DNA of 64,000 bases, from NCBI GenBank assembly GCA_016936255.1, contig JAFGYE010000023.1, forward strand, positions 1 through 64,000, written 5' to 3'. The position numbers and the translations under genes were made by a program. This stretch comes from Marinifilaceae bacterium. GTDB taxonomy: Bacteria > Bacteroidota > Bacteroidia > Bacteroidales > Marinifilaceae. Positions 9,573 to 19,044 of this stretch are shown in pieces (within the stretch, counting starts at the first letter, position 1; each line of letters begins with the position of its first letter). The notes below the pieces were generated by a model. The model saw only the letters and a list, made by a program, of their open reading frames with translations. It had not been told where the DNA came from and made no database searches.

Positions 9573-10076
9573 ATGAAAAAAATATTCATTACTCTATTGG
9601 CCATTATTACCGCAGCAACACTTTTTGCACAGGATCATCAAGGATCACTGGTAAAAACCGGCGATCAGGTACCCAATTTTTCAATTCTTACTTTGGATGG
9701 AAAAGAATTCGTTATCAGTGATTTAAAAGGTAAGGTAGTTTTGGTTAACTTTTTTGCGACATGGTGTGGCCCCTGCATGAAAGAACTGCCGGAAGTTGAA
9801 AGTCAGTTATGGCCTAAATTTAAAAATGAAAATTTTGCCATGGTTTCTATTGGGCGGGAGCACACAAAGGAACAGTTGGAAGCTTTCAACGAGAAAAAAG
9901 GCTTCTCATTTCCTATTGCTCCCGATCCTAAACGGGAGGTGTATGCTAAATTTGCAAGTCAATACATTCCCCGTAACTTTATTGTTGATAAAACAGGTAA
10001 AATTGTGTGGCAGGGAGTTGGCTTTAGTCAGGAAGAACTGGATCAGATGATGAAAGTGATTCAAGAGAATTTATAA
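9573..10076 (+). CDS. TlpA/ResA-like secreted thioredoxin
   Basis: The protein has 167 residues, with a classical cleavable signal peptide ending near residue 20 (LFAQ). A thioredoxin domain follows with the redox pair C65-G-P-C68 in FFATWCGPC and a cis-Pro motif in YIPRNFIVD. This is the TlpA/ResA arrangement of a periplasmic thiol-disulfide reductase. It lies 53 bases after the U32 gene and 12 bases before the DUF2797 gene, so the last two are probably one transcript. Substrate is not readable. Cytochrome c maturation or general oxidative folding are the usual roles of the family. Confidence 0.87.
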   Translation: MKKIFITLLAIITAATLFAQDHQGSLVKTGDQVPNFSILTLDGKEFVISDLKGKVVLVNFFATWCGPCMKELPEVESQLWPKFKNENFAMVSIGREHTKEQLEAFNEKKGFSFPIAPDPKREVYAKFASQYIPRNFIVDKTGKIVWQGVGFSQEELDQMMKVIQENL

Positions 10077-10088
10077 ATAGAGAATTGA

Positions 10089-10892
10089 ATGCAAAAGCAG
10101 GGAAACATCAGAAAAATGAGAACTGATCTTAAAGAGATCGTTGAGTATCAGTTACCAATAGGTGAAGATGTAATTCAAATGAATCCTTTGGTAGGCAAAA
10201 AACTAAGCTTTACTTATTTAGGACAGATTAATTGTATTCATTGTGGAAAGAAAACGAAAACATCTTTCTCTCAGGGGTATTGTTATTCTTGTTTTACGAC
10301 ACTTCCGCAGACTGATGAAAGCGTTCTTCGGCCGGAGCTGGATCTTTCCTATTTGGGAATTTCCCGCGATATAGAATGGGCGAAAGAAAATGCACTTCAA
10401 CCTCATTTTGTGTATCTGGCCTACTCTGGAAATCTGAAAGTTGGAGTTACCCGGGAATCACAAGTGCCTACCCGTTGGATGGATCAGGGAGCAAGCAAAG
10501 CCATTAAATTGGCAAAAACACCCAATCGTCATATTGCAGGTATCATTGAAGTCGCTTTAAAAGACCATTTCTCGGATAAAACCAACTGGCGGGCAATGCT
10601 GAAGTTAGAACACACTAAAGGTGTTGATTTATTATCCGAAAAGAAAAAAGCTGGCGGCTTATTGCATCCTGAGTTGCAGCAATACATTTCTGATGAGGAT
10701 GAGGTGTTTGAGATGATTTATCCTATGAGTTCACAACCGGAAAAGATAGTTAGTTTTGGGTTCGAAAAGGAGAAAGAATACTCGGGAATTTTGAAAGGAA
10801 TTAAAGGACAATATCTTATCTTTGAGGGCGGAAAAGTTCTTAATATCAGGAAACATAACGGATACCTGATTGAATTTTCAGTAGAAGATTAA
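10089..10892 (+). CDS. DUF2797 zinc-binding protein
   Basis: This 267-residue cytosolic protein is of the DUF2797 type. Two CxxC knuckles (C49/C52 and C65/C68) form a probable zinc ribbon. A conserved central block follows, with HFVYLAYSGNLKVGVTR and RWMDQGA, reminiscent of GIY-YIG-like folds in that it keeps a Tyr-Leu-Ala-Tyr strand and Gly-Val-Thr-Arg turn, though catalytic equivalence is not shown. The function of the family is unknown. It starts 12 bases after the thioredoxin stop. A second in-frame ATG at 10116 is possible. Length fits the family. Confidence 0.8.
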   Translation: MQKQGNIRKMRTDLKEIVEYQLPIGEDVIQMNPLVGKKLSFTYLGQINCIHCGKKTKTSFSQGYCYSCFTTLPQTDESVLRPELDLSYLGISRDIEWAKENALQPHFVYLAYSGNLKVGVTRESQVPTRWMDQGASKAIKLAKTPNRHIAGIIEVALKDHFSDKTNWRAMLKLEHTKGVDLLSEKKKAGGLLHPELQQYISDEDEVFEMIYPMSSQPEKIVSFGFEKEKEYSGILKGIKGQYLIFEGGKVLNIRKHNGYLIEFSVED

Positions 10893-10944
10893 AACAATAA
10901 ACACAATATATATTCTTTACTAATCGTAAAATTCTTAATTAGAG

Positions 10945-11961
10945 ATGGAAAACATAGACTGGAAACAATTTGGTTTCGGTTATACTAAGACCGATTACAA
11001 TGTTCGTTGTCACTTTCGTGATGGAAAATGGGGAGAATTGGAGATTTCTTCTTCAGATCAGGTAAATGTACACATTGCAGCTACCGGTTTGCATTACGGA
11101 CAGCAGGCATTCGAAGGTTTAAAGGCATTTAAAGGTCCTGATGGGAAGGTGAGAGTATTTCGTATTGACGAAAATGCAAAACGTATGCAATCTTCTTCTC
11201 ATGGCATCATGATGGCTGAAATGCCTATCGATTTATTCGAAGAAGCAGTTATTAAAACCATCAAATTAAACGAGAGATGGATTCCTCCATACGAATCGGG
11301 TGCTTCTTTATATATTCGTCCGGTGCTTTTTGGAAATGGAGCACAGGTAGGTGTAAATCCAGCTCCTGAATATACTTTTGCTGTATTCGTAATGCCGGTT
11401 GGTCCTTATTTTAAAGAAGGATTCAAGCCAACTGATTACGTAATTTACCGTGAATATGATCGTGCAGCTCCACAAGGAACAGGAACGATTAAGGTAGGCG
11501 GCAATTATGCTTCTTCTTTAAGAGGAGGAACCCGCGCTCATAAAGAAGGATTTTCTGCTGTATTATTTTTGGATGCAAAAGAAAAGAAATATATCGACGA
11601 ATGTGGTCCTGCCAATTTCTTTGGAATAAAGGACAACACTTACGTAACACCAAAATCAAATTCTATCCTGCCATCAATCACAAACAAAAGTTTGTGTCAG
11701 ATTGCTGAAGATATGGGAATGACCGTTGAGCGTAGAAAAGTTACCGTTGAAGAATTAGCCGATTTTACCGAAGCTGGTGCTTGTGGTACTGCGGCTGTAA
11801 TTTCTCCAATTCGTAAAATTGTTGATGCAGATAATAATATTGACTATTTCTATGGTGATGAGGCAGGTGAGACCAGCTTAAAACTGTACGATACACTTCG
11901 TGGAATTCAATACGGAACTGTTGAAGACAAACACAATTGGAATACGATTATTGAATTTTAA
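10945..11961 (+). CDS. ilvE: Branched-chain amino acid aminotransferase
   Basis: This fold-IV PLP aminotransferase of 338 residues interconverts Leu, Ile and Val with their 2-oxo acids, using 2-oxoglutarate. The PLP lysine is K183 in GTIKVGGNYA. Other class features are HYGQQAFEGLKAF near residue 50, YIRPVLFG near 120 and the glycine/threonine phosphate-binding ACGTAAVISP segment near 280. The length fits the eukaryote-like BCAT group used by Bacteroidota. It is the last gene before a strong hairpin terminator. The 52-base gap from the DUF2797 gene allows either co-transcription or its own promoter. Confidence 0.94.
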   Translation: MENIDWKQFGFGYTKTDYNVRCHFRDGKWGELEISSSDQVNVHIAATGLHYGQQAFEGLKAFKGPDGKVRVFRIDENAKRMQSSSHGIMMAEMPIDLFEEAVIKTIKLNERWIPPYESGASLYIRPVLFGNGAQVGVNPAPEYTFAVFVMPVGPYFKEGFKPTDYVIYREYDRAAPQGTGTIKVGGNYASSLRGGTRAHKEGFSAVLFLDAKEKKYIDECGPANFFGIKDNTYVTPKSNSILPSITNKSLCQIAEDMGMTVERRKVTVEELADFTEAGACGTAAVISPIRKIVDADNNIDYFYGDEAGETSLKLYDTLRGIQYGTVEDKHNWNTIIEF

Positions 11962-11996
11962 GAATACGATTGGCTTTTGGCCATTTGATTGAAAAT

Positions 11997-12030
11997 AAAG
12001 AGGGAGTTCTAAATTAGAACTCCCTCTTTT
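11997..12030. terminator. Bidirectional terminator between ilvE and the convergent aminotransferase
   Basis: A 16-bp perfect inverted repeat (11997-12012 with 12014-12029; arm AAAGAGGGAGTTCTAA) separated by one base ends in T-runs on either strand. It lies between the ilvE stop and the convergent gene ending at 12105, so it can serve both. Confidence 0.9.
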
Positions 12031-12104
12031 CTCATTGTAAGGTGAGAATTTAGGATTTATAATTATTATAGAAAATGTTTAATCTTTCGAGAAAAATCAA
12101 ACGG

Positions 12105-13328
12105 TTATGCATTTACTTTGTTATTCATCAGCATTTTAATTGATTCAGCCAAACGCTGCACTCCAATTCTGCTGTGCTCTTCATCAACATACGAAAAGTT
12201 AATTCTCATTGTGTTTTTCCCACTTCCATCGCAGTGAAAGGCAGATCCCAATACAAAGGCAACATCTTTTTGAATGGCAATTTCAAACAGATCTTTGGCA
12301 TCCATATTTTGCGGTAAGTTAAGAAAAAGAAACAAACCTCCTTCAGGTTTTGTCCAACTAACACCTTTCGGCATAAATTCTTCGAAAGCGTTGAGCATAA
12401 CATCACGTTTGCGGTGATACATCTCAATTATAGTTTTTAAATTCTTATCAAACAGTCCTTTTTCCAGATATTTAGCAGCAATTTTTTGAACAAAAGGAGA
12501 AGTGCACAAATCCGTAGATTGTTTCGCTTTCACAAAATTGTCGATAATTGCTTCATGAGCTATTACCCAGCCAATTCTAAATCCGGGAACGAATATTTTA
12601 GAGAAAGTGCCAAGTGCAATTACATGCCCCGAATTATCAAGCTCGAACATCATCTTTTGATCTTTTCCTTCGAATCGTAATTCTCTGTAGGGACTATCTT
12701 CAATAATTAGAATATTGTATTTTTTGGCAATCTTAATGATTTCAAGTCTTCTGAACTCGGGCATGGTAATACCCGCAGGATTTTGAAAATCAGGAATTAC
12801 ATATATAAACTTTGGTAGTTCGTCTTCTTCCAGCATTTTTGCCAGCGTTTTCTCCAATAAATCGGAACGCATTCCAAATTCATCGAATTTGATTCCGACG
12901 GGAGTGGCTCCGTAGCTCGAAAAGGCACCCAGTCCACCCAGATAGCTGGGTAATCCGCAAATAAAATGATCTCCTCGGTTCAGAAAAATTTTACCTGCCA
13001 AGTCGAGTCCTTGCTGCGAAGAGGTAAGAATCACCAGATTATCTGAAGAGATAGTTAATCCTTGCTTCTGATATCTTTCAGTTAAAATTTCACGAAGTTT
13101 TGTATCTCCTTCGGTAGCTCCATACTGCAGGGCCGCATCTCCATCTTCTTCTAAAACTTCATTGCTTATTTGTTTTAATTCTTCGATAGGAAAGGTGTTG
13201 GGAGCAGGAAGTCCTCCGGCAAAAGAGATAATTTCCGGTTTCTGTGTCAACTTTAACAACTCTCTGATAACAGATCGTTTCATGCTTTTCGCACTATCAG
13301 AAAGAATGTCTTCAAGATTTGTAATCAT
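12105..13328 (-). CDS. Fold-I PLP aminotransferase (LysN/MocR-catalytic-domain type)
   Basis: This 407-residue class I/II aminotransferase opens with the ISFAGGLPAPNTFP motif typical of the 2-aminoadipate/LysN and MocR-related group. PLP Schiff-base lysine is K244 in GTFSKIFVPGFRIGW. The substrate-carboxylate arginine is expected in the late NTMRINFSY segment. There is no N-terminal GntR domain, so it is an enzyme rather than a regulator. Substrates in this group range over aromatic amino acids, 2-aminoadipate and branched-chain acids, and the sequence does not decide. It converges on ilvE across a shared terminator. Confidence 0.88.
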   Translation of the reverse strand: MITNLEDILSDSAKSMKRSVIRELLKLTQKPEIISFAGGLPAPNTFPIEELKQISNEVLEEDGDAALQYGATEGDTKLREILTERYQKQGLTISSDNLVILTSSQQGLDLAGKIFLNRGDHFICGLPSYLGGLGAFSSYGATPVGIKFDEFGMRSDLLEKTLAKMLEEDELPKFIYVIPDFQNPAGITMPEFRRLEIIKIAKKYNILIIEDSPYRELRFEGKDQKMMFELDNSGHVIALGTFSKIFVPGFRIGWVIAHEAIIDNFVKAKQSTDLCTSPFVQKIAAKYLEKGLFDKNLKTIIEMYHRKRDVMLNAFEEFMPKGVSWTKPEGGLFLFLNLPQNMDAKDLFEIAIQKDVAFVLGSAFHCDGSGKNTMRINFSYVDEEHSRIGVQRLAESIKMLMNNKVNA

Positions 13329-13488
13329 TATTTCCCCCTTTTTAAAATGGTTTTATTTGATGAAATACTCAAGTAGTATCGCACTATTAAATTTACGTTT
13401 TTTAAGGGGAAAGGCAATTAAATCGAAAACAAAAAAGGCTACTTTGATTGTAATTTATAATCAATATGTCTGAAAAGAAGAAAATTAA

Positions 13489-15000
13489 TTAAATCAATTC
13501 CCGAAGTTTATCGAGCTGTCGTATTTTATTTACATCTCTCATGTTGCGGGCTGTTTCGGTAAAATATTGATGATTTTCAATAAATTTTATCTGAAGACGG
13601 TTCCAATCATCAATACTTTTAATTTTACCATGCTCTTTTAGTTCCCGGTACAGATTGCCCGAAACAGGAATAAAGTCAGTGCGGCCCAGATAATCTAAAT
13701 CAGCGTCGCAAATAATCATTTCCAGATTTGTTTTTGGCTGTGGCGGAAATTTGGTGTGCATGATCAGATTGGAAATTTCATTGATTTGCTGCTCAGAATA
13801 GAAATATTTTGGAAGTATGTGCCGTGCCATTTTTACACTGCACTCTTCATGTTCATTATAGGAAAGAATAAAACCGGTGTCATGAAACAATGCGGCAGTC
13901 TTTATAATTAGCATTTCAGCATCGGAAAGGCCCTCTTTCCGGCCAATTATTTCAACTTCGGTAATAACATCAATGGTATGTTTTAAATTGTGATAGTAAA
14001 GGTTTTTGGGCAGCTCATTTTCCAGTTTGGTAAGAATAGCTTCTTCCAAATCATCATAGCGAAGCATTTGAAACTGAGTCTGGAAATGCTGGTTAGGAAC
14101 CAATCCTTTTAAATCGCTTGACATGTTGGGCTTAAATCCTTTAACAAAGTACATATCAATATTTCCTTTATACTTCACAGGCATCCTACCTCTGTATTCA
14201 CAGATAAAGAAATCTTTAATGAGCATATAGGTCATGCCCGAAATATTTATTTCGCTAACCGATCCTGACGACTCCATTCTGCTGGCCGTATTTACAGTGT
14301 CGCCCCAAATATCGTAACTTACTTTTTTAGTGCCAACAACCCCTGCAATTACAGGACCTGTATGAACTCCAATCCGCAATCCCCAGATGGCTTTTTTACC
14401 TGCTTTAGAGTTTATTTTCATACTTTTCATGTATTGCTGAATCTCCATAGCAGCCAAAATTACCTCAATAGGGTTTGTTCTGTTTTTATTGGGAATACCG
14501 CCGGCACACATGTAGGCATCACCAACTGTTTTTATTTTTTCGATATTAAATTTCTCTACGATTGTATCGAAGTGCATAAAAAACTTGTCTAACTCATCAA
14601 TCAGATCTTCCGGATTCATTTGTTCAACAATTTTTGTGAATCCATGAATATCCGAGAACAAAACAGTAACCATCCGGAATCTTCTGGAACTTACTTTTCC
14701 GGTTGATTGTAATTCTTCTGCTGTTTGCTGAGGTAATAAGTTAGAAAGAAGTTTTTCTGCTTTGTCTTTTTGCAGAATTATCTTTTGATTTTTATCGTAA
14801 AATTCATTTTCAATCTCTCTTTTCTGTTTTTTAAGTTTCCATTTATACCATAAGTACATCAAAGCAAGAAAAAATAGTTGCAAAGCAACTATTAAAATCA
14901 TGTTCTCTGAAATAAAACTCAACGAGTTTTCTCCTAAATGGATTAGCAATCCCGATGAGTAATTGGTTGAATGCGAAAATGCAATATTAATTAAGGACAT
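13489..15000 (-). CDS. Membrane-anchored class III adenylate cyclase fused to an HD domain
   Basis: The 503-residue protein has one membrane span (about 34-52), a basic coiled region (55-90), a class III cyclase domain (about 108-295) and a C-terminal HD domain (about 330-480). In the cyclase, D117 and D161 bind metal, K157 and D230 are the adenine-specifying pair, and N237 and R241 are the transition-state pair, so ATP rather than GTP is predicted. The HD domain shows H341, H373-D374, H415 and a later aspartate (D432 or D434). The HD part may hydrolyse a cyclic nucleotide or a phosphate ester, or act as a sensor. No operon partner is evident. Confidence 0.87.
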   Translation of the reverse strand: MSLINIAFSHSTNYSSGLLIHLGENSLSFISENMILIVALQLFFLALMYLWYKWKLKKQKREIENEFYDKNQKIILQKDKAEKLLSNLLPQQTAEELQSTGKVSSRRFRMVTVLFSDIHGFTKIVEQMNPEDLIDELDKFFMHFDTIVEKFNIEKIKTVGDAYMCAGGIPNKNRTNPIEVILAAMEIQQYMKSMKINSKAGKKAIWGLRIGVHTGPVIAGVVGTKKVSYDIWGDTVNTASRMESSGSVSEINISGMTYMLIKDFFICEYRGRMPVKYKGNIDMYFVKGFKPNMSSDLKGLVPNQHFQTQFQMLRYDDLEEAILTKLENELPKNLYYHNLKHTIDVITEVEIIGRKEGLSDAEMLIIKTAALFHDTGFILSYNEHEECSVKMARHILPKYFYSEQQINEISNLIMHTKFPPQPKTNLEMIICDADLDYLGRTDFIPVSGNLYRELKEHGKIKSIDDWNRLQIKFIENHQYFTETARNMRDVNKIRQLDKLRELI

Positions 15001-15200
15001 GGGTCATTAGTTGCAAATTAAAATACAAGGTAAACAATGGTAATAAAAATAGCCAAGAATTTTTAAATAATGGTCTTAAGCTGAAATTAATATGGAATAA
15101 TATCAGACTTCGTTAAAATTTGTTAGTTTAGTAGAAAATGGTTAAATTGTAGCACGGTTATGTTAAAACTATTTACGACTATCCTCTTTTACTATAAACT

Positions 15201-16028
15201 ATGGAAAACACTAAGAGATCAATACTTGTGGCGTGGGATTTTTCGGCTGTCGCAGAGTATGCATTGGAACACGCTTTGATATTTGCTGAAAATGTTGATG
15301 CAACGGTTACTTTACTTCACATTGTTAAAAAGGGCTCACAGCTTGATGAAGCCAATTCAAAAATGGCCGAAGCAGTTGCGAAAATCGAAAAAGAGAGAGG
15401 AGTTCGTCCTGAGGTACTTGTTCGTGAGGGTAGTATTTTTACATCTATTAATGATATTGCTAAAGAAATGAATTCCATGTTGGTGCTTATGGGTACCCAT
15501 GGTATTAAAGGCATGCAAAAGCTTACCGGTAGTTGGGCTTTGAAGGTTATTGTCGGGTCACGCGTTCCGTTTGTTGTGGTTCAGGCTCCTCCTGTTCAAA
15601 AGAAATATTCATCCGTTGTATTGCCTGTTGACTTTAAAAAGGAAAATAAGGAGAAATTGAGCTGGGCTGAATTTTTGGGTAAATTCTTTAAAGCTAAGAT
15701 GCGGATTATTACACCTAAAATTCCTGAAGGTCAGATGCTTCAGAGGACAAAAGCAAATCTTGTTTTTGCTAAAAAGTATTTGGAAAACAGAGGAATTGAT
15801 TATGAAATTGATACAGCTGACGGTGGCAATGATTTTGCGATGGAAACTGTGGATTTTGCGAAGAAAATCGATGCAGATATTATTTTAATCATGACTACCA
15901 AGAACATATCGTTTCAGGATTATATGTTGGGAGCACATGAGCAGTTTGTAATTGCTAATTCGGCACATATTCCTGTTATGTGTGTCAATCCGAGAACTGA
16001 TCTGGCTAAATATGGCAGTTTTTATTAA
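15201..16028 (+). CDS. Tandem-domain universal stress protein (UspA family)
   Basis: At 275 residues this is a two-domain Usp. The first unit (about 1-140) has the ILVAWDFS start, the hydrophobic strand LVLMGTHG and a following serine/glycine loop near the ATP-binding site, ending in VPFVVVQAPP. The second unit (about 145-275) repeats the fold (VVLPVDF, then IILIMTTKN) but its nucleotide-binding GxxG loop is degraded, so it probably binds no ATP. Such proteins are cytosolic stress factors. It is transcribed alone and followed by a hairpin terminator. Confidence 0.88.
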   Translation: MENTKRSILVAWDFSAVAEYALEHALIFAENVDATVTLLHIVKKGSQLDEANSKMAEAVAKIEKERGVRPEVLVREGSIFTSINDIAKEMNSMLVLMGTHGIKGMQKLTGSWALKVIVGSRVPFVVVQAPPVQKKYSSVVLPVDFKKENKEKLSWAEFLGKFFKAKMRIITPKIPEGQMLQRTKANLVFAKKYLENRGIDYEIDTADGGNDFAMETVDFAKKIDADIILIMTTKNISFQDYMLGAHEQFVIANSAHIPVMCVNPRTDLAKYGSFY

Positions 16029-16055
16029 AGCATGAATTTGAAATTTATATATTTG

Positions 16056-16086
16056 AACAACGGTTGTGTGGCCGTTGTTTTTTTAT
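16056..16086 (+). terminator. Rho-independent terminator after the usp gene
   Basis: An 8-bp stem (AACAACGG at 16056-16063 with CCGTTGTT at 16072-16079) has an 8-base loop and is followed directly by a T-run. It lies 28 bases after the usp stop. Confidence 0.8.
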
Positions 16087-16112
16087 ATCCTTAAATTGAT
16101 AAAAAAGTTAAT

Positions 16113-16694
16113 ATGAAGCTTGTTTTTGCAACCAACAACCTAAATAAACTGAAGGAATTACAAAACCTTTTAGGAGAAGAGATTGAACTTTTAAGTCTGG
16201 CAGATATTAATTGTGATGATGAGATTCCGGAAGATTATGAAACTCTGGAAGAAAATGCAAGTCAAAAAGCCCGTTATATCTTCGATAAATTCAAGATGAA
16301 TTGCTTTGCCGATGATACGGGATTGGAAATAGAATCATTAAATAATGAACCAGGTGTTTATTCTGCACGATACGCTGGTGAAGAAAAGGATGCTAAAGCC
16401 AACATGAGAAAGGTTCTTGAGAATCTTAAAGGAATCGAAAATCGAAAATCAAGATTTAGAACTGTAATTTCTTTGCTAATTGATGGTAAGGAGATTCAGT
16501 TTGAAGGTGTAGTTGAAGGAAATATTCTTGAAAAAGAGCGAGGAATCGACGGTTTTGGTTACGATCCTATTTTTGAGCCAAGCGGATATGGCATTTCGTT
16601 TGCAGAAATGGACATGACAGAGAAAAATAAGATCAGTCACAGAGGTTTGGCCGTTCGAAAATTAGTCGATTATTTGCTAAGTATTAAGGAGTAG
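16113..16694 (+). CDS. rdgB: RdgB/HAM1 non-canonical purine NTP pyrophosphatase
   Basis: This 193-residue cytosolic enzyme hydrolyses ITP, dITP and XTP to monophosphates and keeps damaged purines out of DNA and RNA. The diagnostic N-terminal [12 protein letters not shown], the catalytic acidic motif ADDTGLEI (about 67-74), the ARYAGE segment and the GFGYDPIF loop (about 150) are all present, as is the late [10 protein letters not shown]. Length is normal for the family. It follows the usp terminator, with 57 bases before the porZ-like gene. Confidence 0.95.
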   Translation: MKLVFATNNLNKLKELQNLLGEEIELLSLADINCDDEIPEDYETLEENASQKARYIFDKFKMNCFADDTGLEIESLNNEPGVYSARYAGEEKDAKANMRKVLENLKGIENRKSRFRTVISLLIDGKEIQFEGVVEGNILEKERGIDGFGYDPIFEPSGYGISFAEMDMTEKNKISHRGLAVRKLVDYLLSIKE

Positions 16695-16750
16695 ACTCTT
16701 TTATTTCAATTAAGAATTCATGGGCAGTTTCCTACTAATTTAAGTGTTGT

Positions 16751-19033
16751 ATGATAGTACAGGTTCGATACATTTTCACCTTGTTATTTATATTTTTGAG
16801 CATAAGTGGTCAAAGCCAGATAAAGATAGGTGAATGGAGGGAACATTTGCCGTATCAAAAGGCAAAAAGACTGCTTGTTGGTGGTGAAAATTTGTATTGT
16901 TTAACGGAGTCCGGTTTGTTTTCATATTCTTTAAACGATAATGAAATAGCAGCTTACAGCAAAACGAAAGGTTTGTCGGAATCTGAAATTTCAGCCATTG
17001 GCTGGGAAGAGAGTTCTCAAAGTCTTTTGGTTGCTTATGCAAGTGGAAATTTGGATGTTATTACTGATGAAGGCATTCAGAATATTTCGGATATCAAAAA
17101 TTTTTCCTTGATTGAGAACAAGTCTGTCAATTCAATTACGGCTAATGGTGAGTTTGTTTATTTGGGAACTGATTTTGGAATAGTGGTCATTAATTTGGAT
17201 AAGATGGAAGTAGCTGATACCTATTTTATTGGTGCAGGAGGTGAAAAGTTAGTTGTTAATGACATCAAAATAAATTCATCTGCAATATGGGCAGCAACCG
17301 ATCAGGGTATTTTTAAAGCAGATTTGTCTTATGGTAATTTGGCCGATTTTAACAACTGGCAGCAAGAGCAGGGTATATCTGAATACCAAAGAAAATGCGG
17401 GCATTTGCAATTTATTGATGGAGATGTTATTGTAAGTCGTTTTGTGTCCGAAACAGCAAGTGAGTTGTATCGGTACCGCAATGGCAGTTGGTCTAACTTT
17501 TCCGGAAGTCTTGATCGTATTTATTCCATTCGAAATATTAACAATAGCCTATGGGTAATTCAAGCCGGTAAAATCCGGATTTTTAATTCGAACGGGATTG
17601 AAAACGAAGTTTTGGAGTACTCGGGTATTACTGAAATGCACGATGCTTTGGTTGTTGATGGACGAACTTTTGTTGCTGATTATCAGAAATCATTACAGGA
17701 GATAATTGGGAGTAGTGCGAATCAAATTAAACCGGATGGCCCGCTGAGCCGCAATATATCCAATATTTTTTCGGCAACAGAACAAACGTGGGCAGTGGCC
17801 GGAGGTGTAACAGCTTCTTATGATGGTTCCGGAGAGAAAGCCGAATTGTTTTTGTTCGAAAATCAGAAATGGACTAATTATTCAAATGAAAATATCCCTA
17901 CGTTCAGCAACAAGTCAGATTTATTGAGACTCACAAACAATAAAAGAGATCGATCGCTAATTTACGCAGCCAGCTGGGGTGACGGAATATTTGTATTTAA
18001 AGACAATGAATATCAAGTCAATTGGAATTTTGAAAATTCGCCTCTTGGCACGAAAGGGATTAGTGGGATGGATTCAGATTCGGATGGCAATCTTTGGATT
18101 TTAGATGCCAATTCATCTGCGCCGGTAAAAATTCTTTCACCTGCCGGAGAATGGACTTCATTAAGTTATTCAACCTTAGCCAATCGGGTAGATATGCAAA
18201 AAATTGTCTGCCTTAAAAATGGAGACAAATGGGTTTTAAATGCTCCCGGGCAATCTCTTTTTGCTTTTAATGAAAATCAGAGCCTTTCCAATCAAGATGA
18301 TGATGCGGTGGCTTCTTTTTTAGTTCGTGATGAGAACAATTCAACAATTAGTTCGAAGGTTTATGATTTAATTGAAGATGAGAAAGGGGATGTTTGGTTG
18401 GGAACTTCAAGCGGAGTGGCTGTTTATTCGAATCCGGGTAATATCTTCAGAACCGGCAACTTTTATGCCTATCAGCCTATTATTACCATTGATGGATCTA
18501 CTCAGTTTTTATTAGGAACGGAAAGTGTGAATGCAATTGCTTTGAACGGAGCCGATCAAAAATGGCTGGGAACAGCGAATTCCGGCGTTTTCCTGATTTC
18601 AGAGAACGGAGATGAACAATTGGTACATTTTACAAATGAAAACAGCCCTTTGCCTTCGAATACAATTCAGAGAATATCGGTAAACCCAGGAACAGGAGAA
18701 GTCTTTTTTGTGACTGATAAGGGAGTGGTTTCTTATAAAGGTGCAGTGACTGCAGGAACAGAATCGTATAACAATCTCTATGTTTATCCGAATCCTGTTC
18801 GGGAAACCTATCACGGAGATGTTGTGGTAAGCGGTTTAATTGCAGAATCGACTGTAAAAATTACCGATATTAGCGGTAATTTGGTGATGGAAGGAAAATC
18901 GGGCGGAGGACAGTTCATTTGGGATGGGAAAAACTTCAATAGATCGCGCGTTCATACAGGCGTATATCTTATTTTCTGTTCCAATTCCGATGGATCTAAA
19001 TCGAAGGTGATTAAATTACTATTCATTCATTAA
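16751..19033 (+). CDS. porZ: PorZ-like type IX secretion beta-propeller protein with C-terminal sorting-like domain
   Basis: This 760-residue secreted protein has a signal peptide (cleavage near SGQSQ, residue 22). A long repeat-rich body follows with recurring WLGTSSGVAVY, GTDFGIVVI and WAATDQGIFKA strands, the mark of two-component-like beta-propeller blades. It ends with an 80-residue domain beginning LYVYPNPV, the type A sorting-domain fold, with the HTGVYLI and SKSKVIKL strands. Length, double-propeller body and tail match PorZ, the cell-surface T9SS component that handles anionic lipopolysaccharide. A generic T9SS cargo is the alternative. It lies 11 bases ahead of recO. Confidence 0.72.
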   Translation: MIVQVRYIFTLLFIFLSISGQSQIKIGEWREHLPYQKAKRLLVGGENLYCLTESGLFSYSLNDNEIAAYSKTKGLSESEISAIGWEESSQSLLVAYASGNLDVITDEGIQNISDIKNFSLIENKSVNSITANGEFVYLGTDFGIVVINLDKMEVADTYFIGAGGEKLVVNDIKINSSAIWAATDQGIFKADLSYGNLADFNNWQQEQGISEYQRKCGHLQFIDGDVIVSRFVSETASELYRYRNGSWSNFSGSLDRIYSIRNINNSLWVIQAGKIRIFNSNGIENEVLEYSGITEMHDALVVDGRTFVADYQKSLQEIIGSSANQIKPDGPLSRNISNIFSATEQTWAVAGGVTASYDGSGEKAELFLFENQKWTNYSNENIPTFSNKSDLLRLTNNKRDRSLIYAASWGDGIFVFKDNEYQVNWNFENSPLGTKGISGMDSDSDGNLWILDANSSAPVKILSPAGEWTSLSYSTLANRVDMQKIVCLKNGDKWVLNAPGQSLFAFNENQSLSNQDDDAVASFLVRDENNSTISSKVYDLIEDEKGDVWLGTSSGVAVYSNPGNIFRTGNFYAYQPIITIDGSTQFLLGTESVNAIALNGADQKWLGTANSGVFLISENGDEQLVHFTNENSPLPSNTIQRISVNPGTGEVFFVTDKGVVSYKGAVTAGTESYNNLYVYPNPVRETYHGDVVVSGLIAESTVKITDISGNLVMEGKSGGGQFIWDGKNFNRSRVHTGVYLIFCSNSDGSKSKVIKLLFIH

Positions 19034-19044
19034 ATTAAATTCTG

